Assembly: GCA_000697665.1 (NCBI GenBank)
Contig: KL197716.1
Coordinates: 666,202 to 730,201, forward strand
Reading direction: 5' to 3'
Length of the DNA stretch: 64,000 nt
From: Jaapia argillacea MUCL 33604
Lineage: Eukaryota; Basidiomycota; Agaricomycetes; Jaapiales; Jaapiaceae
Shown: positions 1 to 10,620 of the stretch, one piece after another
How the letters are laid out: each line of letters opens with the position of its first letter
Position numbering within the stretch: position 1 is the first letter of the stretch
Position numbers and translations under genes: made by a program
The notes under the pieces: generated by a model
The model's database searches: none
Told to the model about the DNA's origin: nothing
What the model saw: only the letters and a program-made list of their open reading frames with translations

Positions 1-239
1 GAATGATAATTGGAATTGACGGTGCCAATACCTGTGTAACAGTTGGTTCCGGAGGACGAATGCAACCAGCGCCAGTTAGCGTCGAGGGTGACACTTCCCG
101 CAACAGTAGTACAGCCACCGGATGTGGTGCATGTCTCCCAAGTGAGTGGGGGATGGGTTTCTGCGGTCGATGTGCCAATCTGCTGGGCACGCGCACCAGC
201 TAGGAGGGTAAAAGTGATAAGGGCGATGCTGTTGAACAT
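1..239 (-). CDS. GH7 cellobiohydrolase, N-terminal part (cut by window edge)
   Basis: Secreted glycoside hydrolase family 7 enzyme that releases cellobiose from cellulose chain ends. The reverse strand from ATG at 239 reads a short signal peptide ([18 protein letters not shown]) and then the mature start [19 protein letters not shown], followed by [10 protein letters not shown] and NCYTG, all hallmarks of fungal CBHI. The frame is open to the window edge; the last codons (after NCYTG) probably lie in the first intron, as in the paralogue downstream. It is the first member of a tandem pair: the second copy (1383-3396) has the same opening but is broken. The upstream region, including a TATA box about 118 bases before the ATG, is shared by both copies. 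Family and start are clear; completeness of the rest cannot be judged. Confidence 0.9.
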   Translation of the reverse strand, partial: MFNSIALITFTLLAGARAQQIGTSTAETHPPLTWETCTTSGGCTTVAGSVTLDANWRWLHSSSGTNCYTGIGTVNSNYH

Positions 240-354
240 GATGATGACCCTTGAAATATGATGAATCAGAATGATATAGATAGTGGGCTAGCAGAGGTGC
301 TTACGATGAGTTATCCCTGTGAAGGCGGCTGGAGGGACTCGTCGAACAAGAGGG

Positions 355-364
355 CTTTTATACT
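355..364 (-). promoter_or_regulatory. TATA box of the first GH7 gene
   Basis: The minus strand reads agtataaaag about 118 bases upstream of the ATG at 239. An equivalent TATAAAA lies upstream of the second GH7 copy inside a conserved block (about 300-400 versus 3460-3560), which supports its role as the core promoter. Confidence 0.6.
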
Positions 365-399
365 AAAAGTTACGTCGGATTAAACACGGGTCGATGGAT

Positions 400-1382
400 G
401 AAGCAGGACCTCTTGTAGCTGATGTCCATCTCGTGATGCTGGAGCTGGCAACGGGACGGGAGATCTTAGGCATTTGGTCTGTCTAACCTGCTCAACTTAC
501 TATACGACACTGACCTGAAGCATGGGGATGGAAGCCGTGATTATTTCGGGTTTGCCCATGTAGAAGAAAATTCTCGAGCATGCCTCCATCATGACGGCGA
601 AATAGAGATGTAGGTAGACTGGGAGATGCTCGGATGGTGGTGACTTGGATGTCTTTGCGGACTCTGTTGCACGTCCACGCCGGTCTTTGCGCTATCATAT
701 TGGTCAACACCCATGGAAAACCCACACAAAGGGTTCGGACAGACAGCTGATACGCTTTGGAGCGTTACAAGGGGCGGTTGTATATTCGACGAAGATCTGG
801 CGAGGAGGGCTGGAAATGGAGAGAAAGAATCACCGGGCCGCGTGATCAAGCCGACGGCGAAGTGTTCGAGAAGCAAACTCGCGACCAGAACGGATTATGA
901 TCGTCCTCGCAAAATCGTCAAGCTCAAGCGCGATATGAGATATGAGGACGAAGCAGTAAGTATCATACAAATGCAGTCGCCTGGACAGTTTTGTTAGGCA
1001 AGTTGAAGAACTTGAGGTCCGATGGGTTCCGACCTCTGTTGTCGGTTCCTTCCAGACGAAAAGGGTTGGACGGGTGTAAATGAACCATCAGAAGGATTTG
1101 GCCGCAGGGTGTTTGCCGGGTCAACCCACCAACGGACAGATAAAAACAGATCACTTTTACCGGAATTGAACCCAACTTGAACCCAACCTCCTCACTGCAG
1201 GGTACCAGGACGGTTACCCTGCCGTCTGTAATCACATAACCTCCGTTGACAATCGCGTGCAGTTACGTAGAAGTACAGATCGGTCATATTTAGATACCGT
1301 AGGGAATGACTGTAAGCATGCATAAAAGACGGTGACGATCCACGCCGAGAGACTTTTCTGAAGGGACAGAGTTCTCTCCAAT
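400..1382. other. Intergenic: GH7 promoter region and 3' flank of the GH7 pseudogene
   Basis: No convincing gene. Part of it (about 640-840) resembles 3885-4080 upstream of the second GH7 copy, so the tandem duplication included several hundred bases of upstream DNA. The short open frames here are not conserved in a way that suggests coding. Confidence 0.5.
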
Positions 1383-3396
1383 TTATATCCACAACCACAA
1401 GCATTGGTAGCAGTAGGGAGGCCTGTGAGTTAATGCAAATTCATCAGCTGTGAGCCAAGTAACGAGAGGGGGGGAGAGACTCACGAGACAGCCTTGCAGG
1501 TGTAACCGGTTGCGCACACAGTGGCTGCAAAGTGGATTGAGATCTACGCCCCAGGGAATGAAGTATTGTGACTTACGTCCGGTGTAGCCAGTGCCACCCC
1601 ATTGACCATAGTGAGTCTGAGTGGCAGTGGGGGCGCTCGAGGTGGAGGTAGTCTACCGATCCGCAGGTACTACAATAAGTTGGTTGAAAGGTGAACTGAT
1701 TCCTCACAGAGGTCGACGATTTGCTAGTGGAGGTGGTGCTGGTGGTGCTGGACGTGCTCGAGGTGGACTTGGAGCTGGAGGACGAGGACGAGGATGTTCC
1801 ACCTGCCAGGTTGAGAATAGCCATCAGTATCAAAGGAACTTGGTAAACAAACGGAGAAGAATGATCCATCGATACATACCGCCAGAGGAGTAAGTTGAGC
1901 CAATATCACCAAACTTGATGTTGGAATAAGTGACTGAGGCACTGGCCTGCTGCGGTTCGGCATCTGCGGGTACTCCCGAAGTTGTGGCTGGTTTGACAAG
2001 AAAGATTTGAGGTGGCGCTCAAGACTCAACGGAGGGAAGATTAAGACTTACCACAAGTTCCACGAGTGACACCTGGGTTAGTAGCGGGCACATTCGTGGG
2101 GTATTGGCTGTCGAACCAGAGCATGTTCCCTGCATAGTCGTCCCAGATACTCATGACCAACACAACTCCCCTTCCGAAGGCCTGTCCCTGGGCGGTGAGT
2201 CCGCCCTTGGCAGCGAATGTGTTTGCGTCGTTGAAGGCAGTCTTTTGCGCAGCGCAGAAGGCGTCTGTAATAGAGTTGCCTGCAGGGATCCCAGGGATGT
2301 TCACGGCACTGTTCTGGATGACCTGGCCGTTGATGACGTAGAGGCGGCGGATCTCGGAGAGAGTGCCAGTGGAGGTGCCATCGGCGGTGGGGAATTGGGT
2401 GACGACGGTGATCTTGTTGTTGGTGTTGATAGTCTCGCCGGGGCCGTAGAAGGCGGTGTTTCCCAAACGGTAGGAGTTGAAGTCGCAACCAGCGGGATCA
2501 CAGAATCTGCTGGTGCAGTCAGTGCCGTTGCAGCGAGTTTGGCTAGTGACAGTGCAAGGATGAGGGGTGTAGGCCTCGGCGATAGAGTTGGCTTCCCAAA
2601 CATCCATCTCATTGCAGCAAGTACCATATTCGCCGTTTCCGGAGTTAGCAGACGTGGCGTTCCAGCCAATGATGTTGGCCTTGAAAGGTACAAAACAGTG
2701 AGAATCGGTCTTGGCAAGAAGTCAGATGAAGAGCGTACCTCTCCGTTGATAAACTTCAAGTCACGAGGACACTGAGAATCACAATAACCGGTCCCATATT
2801 GAGCACCGGCTTTGTTGCCCGGGAACCTAGCCATGCCACCATCTGCATCCATTTCGGAGAAGTACAAAGCACCGTTGAGACCGCATCCAAGCTTAGAAAC
2901 GTCAACGTCAAGGTGAATTCTTTGTTCAAGAGGTCGAACATCTGATATTCGGTGTCGCTGGCCAAGAGATAGACACGCGAGCCGACGTTCGTACCGGTCT
3001 TGAAAGCGAGGGTGAGGGCGTTGCCACTGGTGGTGATACCGTAAGTGCTCGCATATGCTGCACCATCAAGTGCGCAGTTCTAAGCACAAGTGACGGGATC
3101 GGGACACAAGGTAGCGTCCCAGGTGTTGCCTATAAAAGTTGATCGTAAGTGAATGGCCAATACTGGGAGCTGAATGCGACAATACCGGTGTAGCAATTAG
3201 TATAACTGGTGGTGGAATGTAACCAGCGCCAGTTAGAATCGAGAGTGACACTGCCGGACACAGTGGTGCAACCACCAGCAGTGGTACACGTCTGCCAAGT
3301 GAGTGGCGGGTGCGTTTCCGCAGTTTGCGTGCCGACTTGTTGGGCGCGCGCGCTTGCGAGAAGGGTAAATGTGACGAGAGCGATGGCACCGAACAG
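1383..3396 (-). pseudogene. GH7 cellobiohydrolase with CBM1, disabled tandem copy
   Basis: The minus strand carries a nearly full-length GH7 cellulase in about eight exons: signal peptide (FTLLASARA), [22 protein letters not shown], the catalytic-site segment NEMDVWEAN near 2590-2610 (nucleophile and acid Glu present), the [17 protein letters not shown] region, a Ser/Thr-rich linker (about 1720-1800) and a C-terminal family 1 cellulose-binding module (GQWGGTGYTG, then PTVCATGYTC, then YCYQCL). Several lesions are visible. The ATG used by the neighbour is CTG here (3394-3396), with no in-frame ATG back to a stop. An in-frame TAG lies at 3080-3082 where the family has Lys (CA-K-NCALDG). One base is missing near 2910, where [14 protein letters not shown] should be read. 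The stop after the CBM1 Cys-Leu is also lost, adding four residues. Assembly error cannot be excluded for single bases, but several independent changes argue for decay after duplication. Confidence 0.85.
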
Positions 3397-3516
3397 GATG
3401 AATGACCCTTGATGTGCACGAAATTAGTACCAGATGGATGGCTAGATGGGTGAAGAGGTGCTCACGATGAGTTATCCTTGCGAAGGCGGCTGGAGAGACA
3501 AGTCTCAAGTGAGGGG

Positions 3517-3525
3517 TTTTTATAC
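3517..3525 (-). promoter_or_regulatory. TATA box of the GH7 pseudogene
   Basis: The minus strand reads cgtataaaa about 120 bases upstream of the former start, in the same conserved block as the TATA box of the first GH7 gene. Confidence 0.5.
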
Positions 3526-4536
3526 GAAAAACTGTATCGGATTAAACACGGCTCGGGCAGTTGGAGCAGGTACAGTTATGTCCTCCGCAACTCTCGTGAT
3601 GTTCGAGTTGGAAACAGGTCGGAAGATCTTAGGCGTTTATCATCCCAAGATGCCCAACCTGTTGTACTTACAACAAGAAGTTGTGTTTTACGGGATGAAA
3701 TCCGTGATTATTGCGGGTGTACTCACTGTGCCATCGAACCGCAGCTCTATTGGGCTTCATGATGAGACTAGAAGGAAAACCCAGGCAAACTGGGATATGT
3801 TCGGAGGGTGTTGGCTTGAACGTCGGTTTATTCGAATCTTTTGCATTGTTTTTTCATCAAAAAATCGGAAAAATATGGTTTAAACGCACTTCTTTGCGGA
3901 ATCTGTTGCCAGTGCGCGCGCATAGATGCAGGCGGGTCACAATGGACAAAATATCCACGGAAGACTTACAGGAAGTACACGGGCGGACAGATAACGCGCT
4001 TCGCGAGAGCTTCGTGTTTCGGTGTCGCCTGAGCATTCGAGGCAGAAGTTCTGGCGAGGAGAGGGTCTGGCGGTGACCAGGAACCAAATGCAAACGCGAC
4101 ATTGGCCCATGCGACATCCAACCTGCACGTGGCGGTCAGCCACTTGGTTGGAATTGCGGTGACATGCCCAGCTCGTTGGAGTCTTTGAGCTGGGTTCACT
4201 GGTTTGCTAGGATGTTGTCGTCAAAAACTGTAACAACCCATCAAGTCAGTCTCACTAACTTCTGCACACGTGCGACATCCAAACCTGCCCCCCTGGACGA
4301 CAGATAGTTGTTCATGCTCGCAACCCATTGAACGCTCTACTGTTCCGGTAGCCTCGGAGAATGAGATGCTTGCCGGGTTCGTTCATCCTCCCCGTTCGTA
4401 AACTCCAACTCGCAAATTAATATTGGATCTTGGAATCATTCTGTTACCAACGCCAATGTACCAAGCCACTCCAGGTTTAACCATCTCGGAAAACCCACAC
4501 TCAGTTCCAAGGTCAAAACATAAGTCAAAAGCCAAA
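3526..4536. other. Intergenic upstream region of the GH7 pseudogene
   Basis: Open frames here are short and unsupported. The part to about 4080 is the duplicated GH7 upstream flank (compare 640-840). From 4080 to 4536 I see nothing identifiable. Confidence 0.45.
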
Positions 4537-4951
4537 CTAAACTAACAACAAATCTCCAATGACAGCACGATGATCACTATTATACACACCATCTTCAAAC
4601 TGACTCTCCAACACCGGATAACCCTCAACGATAACTTTCCATCTCGAAGCCATACCTTCCTCTCCACCCCCCCTCTCCACCCCCTCGCACACCCCTACCC
4701 CCACTCCCTCGTACCCCACTACCCCCACCCCCTCGCACACCCCTACCCCCACCCCCTCGTCCACCCCCACCCCCTCCAAGAGCAGAAGAAATATCAACAA
4801 GTTGGTTGTGCATGACTTCTTGAAGACATAGCACCGAGTTTGGTACGAAATGCGCGTGGTATGATAGTTGGGATGTTGCGTAGCGGGTATTGTGGGATAT
4901 TAGGTGGATAGGTGGGGTGCTTCCAGTGGAGGAGTTGGGGGAGGAGCTCAT
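4537..4951 (-). pseudogene. Endonuclease/exonuclease/phosphatase (EEP) domain relic
   Basis: Two conserved ends of an EEP-fold protein are recognisable on the minus strand. The N-terminal piece from ATG at 4951 has LISHNTRYAT and VLCLQEVMHNQLVDI, where the QE motif holds the metal-binding Glu. The C-terminal piece (about 4537-4655) has ASRWKVIVEGYPVLE and FEDGVYNSDHRAVIGDLLL, containing the SDHR catalytic motif. The central part of the enzyme, about 150-200 residues including the substrate-side Asn, Asp and His motifs, is absent. Its place is taken by a G-rich tandem repeat encoding Gly/Val/Arg/Glu, and the two ends lie in different reading frames. I read this as a relic whose core was lost and replaced by a minisatellite. 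A rearranged but expressed short protein is possible but unlikely to be catalytic. Confidence 0.65.
4664..4780 (-). repeat. G-rich minisatellite, potential G-quadruplex
   Basis: The minus strand is a run of imperfect units of about 18-22 bases of the type GTGCGAGGGGGTGGGGGTAG, with many GGG/GGGGG tracts separated by 1-6 bases. The plus strand is almost all C with periodic T and A. It sits exactly where the core of the EEP domain should be. Confidence 0.85.
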
Positions 4952-5292
4952 GGAGTCCAAGCGCCGGAGAGAGGAGGCTGTGAAGCTATTTGTTATTTGT
5001 TACACCCTGGCGAGAGATAGCTTCAGAACGATGAGAAAGAGGAAGAAAGTGAGGAGGCAGACGAATCATTTACTTATGTACTTGTATTTTGCAACTTTAT
5101 TGCGGCAGACTACGGTGTGTGAGTATGACGTAGGATCTGAGGGAGGATCGGGCGCTCAGTTCATCTTCGCCGTTCCTCATCCAAATCCCTCCAACAAACA
5201 TCAACCAGAAAGAAATAAAGATATTATTACCGTATCATACAGTATTGATTCAAGCTACAAACCTCCAATGGTCTACGAGTGGCACACCCCAT

Positions 5293-7498
5293 CTACAACC
5301 TCGCATTCTTAGGCATCTGCCTAATAGCCTGTCTCACCCCAAGATCTCCAAGCACATCCTCCGCTACAAGACCACAATCAATATCTCAATCCAAAAACGA
5401 TGAAAGAACCAGACTAACCTCCTCCCAATAACGAGTCGAACGTGACAGTCCGATGGTACTACCCAACACCCAAGTCAACACCCACTCAAAAACGAGTAGG
5501 AAAAGGAAAGGACGCACATGCTCGATAAACCTCCCCATCCCAGTCCTCGTAATCCCCCTCCCCCCAAATATCTGCACAGCATCCTTGGCAGTCTCTTGCG
5601 CGCATTGCGTAGCATACATCTTCAACAACCCAATCTGACCCGCCAATTTCGATGATTGTTCTTTATACGACTATTCACAAGGAACGATCCAAGGTTAGTT
5701 AGTATGGAATGAAGGTATGAGATAGGTAAGGAGACGTACCATGTTACACATCTGATAAGTAAGGTTCTCCAACCAATTCTGGACACTCTCAGTCCTAGCA
5801 ATCATACCAGCCAACTTACTCCTAATCACGGCTTGCGAATGGAGTGGTTTGCCGAATGCTTTGCGTTGGTTCGTCCACCTAGCCATCACATCGCACCAAT
5901 CAGAATCCAACTTGCTAACGAGGGAATGGGTGGTGAACTGACTTTAGACATTCCTCAACGATCGCCCGTTGGCTTCGAGCACTCCCACAACACATCACCC
6001 ATCGTTCATGGTTAAAGTTACTATATGCGTCAAATGGGTTGATCAACTTCGTTTCTTGGACCCTAGGCCCCACGAGAAGGTACGAGAAAACTGACCTCAA
6101 GATAACAAAGACACCTCCACCCTCAGGTCCCAACGTATTCTCAACCGGTACCTTCACGTTATCAAAGGTGATATAAGCCGTCCCAGCAGTCGTGGAGTAG
6201 CTCGTCTTGATCTGTTTAGTCTCCACTCCTTCTCCTCGTTCGATCAACAGGACCGTAAGTCCTGACTCCGTTCGACAGCCAACTGTGAAGTAGTCCGAGA
6301 ACCTAAGCAGGAAAGGGAAAAGTATGAATCAGCACCACTCGCAAAAACGCCTAAAACTCCAGCAAGAAAGAATCCGACCCCACTCACGTTCCATTAGTAA
6401 TCCACTTCTTCGTCCCATTCACAATCCACCACTTCCCATCCTCACTCTTCACAGCATCAGTCTTAATCCCCATAACATCACTCCCCGCCCAAGCCTCACT
6501 AATAGCCAAACTCAAAAACTTCTTGCCGCTTAGGACTTCTGGTACGACCTTGTCGCGGAGGGCGGGTGAGGCAAAGTTTAGGACTGGTGGGAGACCGATT
6601 ATGGCACCGGCTTGGAGACCGTCGCCGTAACCGCGAGCGCCGATGCGGCACATTTCTTGGGTTATCACGAGCTGGGATGTTTGTTAGTTAGGTGGAGGGA
6701 GGGGGTGGGGATGGACTCACTTCGTGGAAGTAATCGAATTCTTCTGGTTTCACGATACCGCCCATGAGAGTCAGACCTTTCAAGTGCTTGCCCGGGCCCA
6801 TACGCATTGCGTGTACATTGAGTTTTCTGAATATTGATTGAACATTGCTCAGCTTTCGGGGAAAGTGATGGTGATATAGAAGAAAGAACGCACGTCATCT
6901 CCTCAATGACGCTTTGACTAGGCCGTTTCCCATCTTCCTCTCGAGCTTGAGCGTCAGGATAGATGACTTCATCTACGAGCTTCCTCATCGCTCGCTGAAG
7001 GTTTTTATGACTCTACAAACCAAGAGACGTCAAAATCAACACCCGCCCAACCCACCAAACAAAAACTCACCTCCTTATAATAAGGACTATAATACCCCTT
7101 ACTCAACCACGTGGGTTCAGCATATGGTACCCCACTCAACTCCCCAACCTCCCGACCAACGATGACCGCCTTCTCACCCTCGATGGATCCGATTTGTAAT
7201 CTGGCGTATTGAGGACGCAAGAGGATTTCGTGGCGATGGAGAGCGTAGAACGATTCGGTGGCGTCTTGTCCTGGGATCTCGGGGTCGTGGAGGAGGACGG
7301 CTGAACCTCCGGGATGGAGGGCGACGAAACGAGTTAGGTCGTATACTTTGGAATCGATGATGATCCATAAGTCGCCTTCTTTGTTGTGCTGGATGAGAAG
7401 AGGGTTAGGCATAGGAATCGTACAGAATCTGGAGCGAGAGGAAGATGTACCTTTGCGACTTCCTCCTTTGTGAAAACCTTCATCTCTTTAGTAGCCAT
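5293..7498 (-). CDS. Cytochrome b5 / acyl-CoA dehydrogenase fusion protein
   Basis: Flavin-dependent acyl-CoA dehydrogenase with an N-terminal cytochrome b5 haem domain, a fusion known in fungi; probably oxidises acyl-CoA esters and passes electrons through the haem domain. The start MATKEMKVFTKEEVAK at 7498 is followed by an intron and the b5 core FVALHPGGSAVLL with the second haem His in ALHRHEIL. Then come the ACAD blocks: EMCRIGARGYGDGLQAG, LAISEAWAGSDVMGIKTDA (acyl/FAD binding), KWWIVNGTKKWITNGT, FNHERWVMCCGSARSQRAI, RKAFGKPLHSQAV, QIFGGRGITRTGMGRFIEHY and the C-terminal FDSLLGGAEDVLGDLGVRQA. About ten exons are joined by good GT-AG introns; for example TTGGGAGGAG/gttagt to cttgtag/CGGAG restores GGAEDVL. 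The stop is at 5293-5295. All landmarks are intact. Substrate chain length cannot be read from the sequence. Confidence 0.92.
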
Positions 7499-7590
7499 CG
7501 TTCAATATTCTCGTTTGTTGTTGAGAAAAGTGTAGAAAAAAAGGGATCGGAGAGATGAGAATTGTATACATAGGAGGTGCGAGGGGAGGA

Positions 7591-7600
7591 TCTTATAGAG
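7591..7600 (-). promoter_or_regulatory. TATA-like box of the b5/ACAD gene
   Basis: The minus strand reads ctctataaga about 95 bases before the ATG at 7498, at a usual distance for a fungal core promoter. Confidence 0.4.
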
Positions 7601-8179
7601 AGGGGTGAATTGGCATGTGATTTCCCCGCTCTATGATGAAAGTGAGAATTCCGCGAGGTCGATTGAGGATTTACCGCAATCACGAGTTACTATTCGTGGG
7701 ATGCTTGTTGCCCATGCTGTGTCAAGGTCCGGATGGCAGTCGGATATCTGCACACCGATGATGATGGGAATCGGGAGCGTTGAAGGTGCGTGCCACGTGG
7801 GGATTAAATAATATTGGTGGGCGGAAGGTGACATCATGTCCAAATCATTTCTTTTCCTCAGACCTGTTTGTCGGTTCTCTCCATTCGTACGCTGACCCAT
7901 CCCCGTCCCATTCGTGGATGGAAGGGTGATAATCGTTACGTTCCACCGCGATGGAATATGGTCGATGCCACTGGCATATTGGCTGTTCCGCCCCCTTCCG
8001 TGTCTTGGCTCAAGACACATCAAGGATTTCGGTTCCCCCTGCAATCCATTCACTCGCGGGGTCAGGACCTGCCCTGTGACGCAGAATATCTCGTTCGTCG
8101 TTGGTGAATCGAACACATTGGTTTCAAGTTAATTCGTACACACAACAACATGCCACTCAACCTACACCCCCATAATCAT
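7601..8179. other. Intergenic; start of the NmrA duplication unit
   Basis: No supported gene. From about 7990 the sequence resembles 10440-10560, marking the 3' flank shared by the two NmrA-like genes and hence one edge of the tandem duplication. Confidence 0.5.
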
Positions 8180-9430
8180 CTACAATCGACTCGCTTTCTC
8201 CACATTCAAAACCGGAGACTGCCCATCCTCTGAATTCTTCAACAAATCCCTCCCGAGCGTACCCGTGTACCCAGTCTCCCTCATCCACCTCTCCAACGTA
8301 TACCCACCGGGATGAACCTTCTTGATCCAATCCATATCCCTCTTCACCACATCATCCCTATACAACCTCCACCACGACGAAAAATTCTGTCGGAAACTCG
8401 TACTACCCTCACCCATCTCATTCGCCACAGGCCGATCAACGCCTACCAAATTCCCAAACCAATCGTCCAGGCTTTGGTTCACCACGACGGCTTTTTGATT
8501 CGTGACGGAGATGAAAGTCGAGACGAGGTGGGGCCAGGTGACCATTTCGGTCGCGATTTCGAGGTCCTTGGTTGAGGTTCCTTCGCGATGGTCGAATGTG
8601 TATCGCGCCCACCAGCCCAAGTCTGCCAGAGCGATCATGGGGACGTGCCCATCCTGTACGGGCGTTGCGAACACAAAGGTGCCGTCTGCTCGTCTATTCA
8701 GCGGTCCGAACATACCCTGATATTTGATGATAATCAGCGATTTCAGCGTCCGTCCCATAAAAATTTCGACTTACCATTCGGAGCATCTCCATATACGGTC
8801 CAGAGGTGACGACCGACCAAGACATGTCGGTATCGCTCACAATAGAAGGTTGAGCCTTCATCCACTCGGCCACCCTTCCTTTGCCATTATAGTGATCGCA
8901 CTTGTAATCCGGATTATAGTTCCCCTTCTGCAAATTCCCAAATGACAGTGAGTAAGTGCCGTTATGTGGGCGATGGATCTTACCTTTGTGGCATAGTCCA
9001 GATTACTCCAAACATAATGCCTCACCGTCCCAACCTGCTTCGCCAACTCGAAAATCCTCATCCCGCAATACAGCTCCTTTTGTTCGCCTACGGTGAACCC
9101 ATCTGTGTTGACCCAAGCACCGTATACACCCTTGAGCGCATCGAACACGGTGGGGAAATCATAGAAGGAACCTAAATCCCAAGTATCACCCTATTGTCGT
9201 TCCAATTTCGACAGCGGCAGCTGGCTGGACATACCTTGGACGACTTCCACTCCCTTAGCTTTCAACTCTTTCGCTCTCCCACTCTCGGTGTTGCGAGTCA
9301 AAGCACGAACCGCATAAGGCGAAGGCGCCCCATCTTCACTTGGTGCAAGTAAAGCGGATATCACAGCCAAACCTTGGGCACCGGTAGCACCGATGACGAG
9401 GATGAGTTCCTTTTCTTGTACAGAAGACAT
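8180..9430 (-). CDS. NmrA-like NAD(P)-binding protein, copy 1
   Basis: Atypical short-chain dehydrogenase of the NmrA family; such proteins bind NAD(P) and act as redox sensors or reductases, usually without the full SDR catalytic set. The start MSSVQEKELILVIGATGAQG at 9430 shows the GxxGxxG dinucleotide motif right at the N terminus, followed by YAVRALTRNTES, a typical beta2/alpha2 region. Later exons encode FDALKGVYGAWVNTDGF, HYVWSNLDYATK, DMSWSVVTSGPYMEML and GHVPMIALADLGWWARYTFD. The product ends ...NVEKASRL with its stop at 8180-8182. Four exons with short introns give about 340 residues, normal for the family. It is near-identical in structure to the copy at 10621-11885, including the TATA box and 3' flank. 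No lesion is seen. The substrate is unknown. Confidence 0.88.
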
Positions 9431-9480
9431 TTGGTTGGAAGTGTGTGTTGATGATCCTTCCCCTCCTTCAATCGCGCAGA

Positions 9481-9488
9481 TTTATACT
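9481..9488 (-). promoter_or_regulatory. TATA box of NmrA copy 1
   Basis: The minus strand reads agtataaa about 51-58 bases before the ATG at 9430. The same motif stands at the same distance before the second copy (11938-11945). Confidence 0.6.
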
Positions 9489-9732
9489 GTTGTACCCTGG
9501 ACCGTGGCCGATGATTCTATCCTTCGCCTTCCTGTATGCATGCCCTTCTGGCAAGGTGATGGGGCCCAAGGATTGCAGTTCGGTCATCGGGCACCGGGCA
9601 CCGGGGCCGTGCCCGAAGCTCCCTCAATAGAGCGACCCATGGCCATGGAATATAAGCCTTCTTTCAGGGTGATAGATATCGCTCAGGCCGCCGCTCTTTG
9701 CTTGTATTTACCCTGACGTACCCATCTCACTG

Positions 9733-10216
9733 TCATGTTTCTTCTAACCCAACGACAGCTCGGTCAAGTCTCGACTCCGACCAACTCGATTGAACACGTA
9801 GAAAAATGGGAATGGGTTGTAGCAAATTTGTTCGAGGCGGTGGTTTACTTGTAGCGTGATCAATAATCATCCTCTTCTTCGTCCATCTCACCATCAAACA
9901 AACATGGGACCTGATAGTAATCCTGCAACGACTGGTCATCCCGAGATAAAGCGAAGTCTCCTGTTGGCGCTTGAGGTGGAGGTGAGATTGTGATGGTGGG
10001 AGCGATTGGTTTCTCTTGGAGGAGATAACAATCAGATGAAGGGTCTGCATTGCGAGGCTCGAACGAAAATGCTGTTGTGGGCGGGTCGGCGATATTCTAT
10101 CAGCGAGAGAACCATCGCTTCCGCCCAAAGAGGAGTAGAAACTTGTTTGACTATCCTCGTAACTGAGCGGTGCAAAGTCCTGAGAATATTGATACTCTTG
10201 GCTAACGGCGGAGGTA
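9733..10216 (-). pseudogene. Truncated copy of the 3' end of the hypothetical gene at 12356-14524
   Basis: The minus strand carries a duplicate of only the C-terminal part of the 12356-14524 gene. SQEYQYSQDFAPLSYEDS at about 10150-10205 corresponds to SQEYQYSQEFAPLSYEDS in the parent, followed by related stretches in which the frame is no longer kept (SLADRISPTRP, then a shifted frame to the acidic end). Homology starts abruptly near 10216, which marks the duplication breakpoint, and continues through the intergenic DNA into NmrA copy 1. It has no start region and is therefore a passenger fragment of the NmrA tandem duplication. Confidence 0.75.
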
Positions 10217-10620
10217 GGTAGGTCGGTATGTATATTCCAGTACAGTCTCGATGTTCGAAACACTGGTTTCCACGGCTACATGTGTGTACGATAATCGTAG
10301 ACTCACCACTACATCCCCTTCTCATAGGGAATGAAGCGTAGGGCAGCATGTAACGGAGGCGATTCCGGCAGCACCACTGGTCAGTATGATCGACACTCCT
10401 GGCTTCTGAGTCCAGAGGACGAGCAGGTGCAGTGGCTAAAACTCTTGGTATAGACCTGGAACCACATCAAGGATATCGGTTCCATCGCCTACCGTCCATT
10501 CATCCGCGATTCGGAACCGTTTCTTTTCGTCCCGTGCGGCAAAATATTTGGTGACTTGAACATTGGTTTCGCATTAATTCGTACATGTCCCTCATACGCA
10601 CACCCTATGCATATGACCCT

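Larger units (their letters stand above)
7990..10216. repeat. Tandem segmental duplication, NmrA unit 1
   Basis: Direct repeat of about 10440-12720: 3' flank, NmrA gene, TATA box, intergenic DNA and the 3' end of the neighbouring hypothetical gene in the same order. The offset between copies grows from about 2441 to 2495 bases across the unit because of small indels. Confidence 0.8.

Noticed and set aside
2104-2775. Plus-strand 223-codon open frame
   Set aside because: It is the antisense shadow of the GH7 catalytic exon, whose motifs ([26 protein letters not shown]) are on the minus strand.
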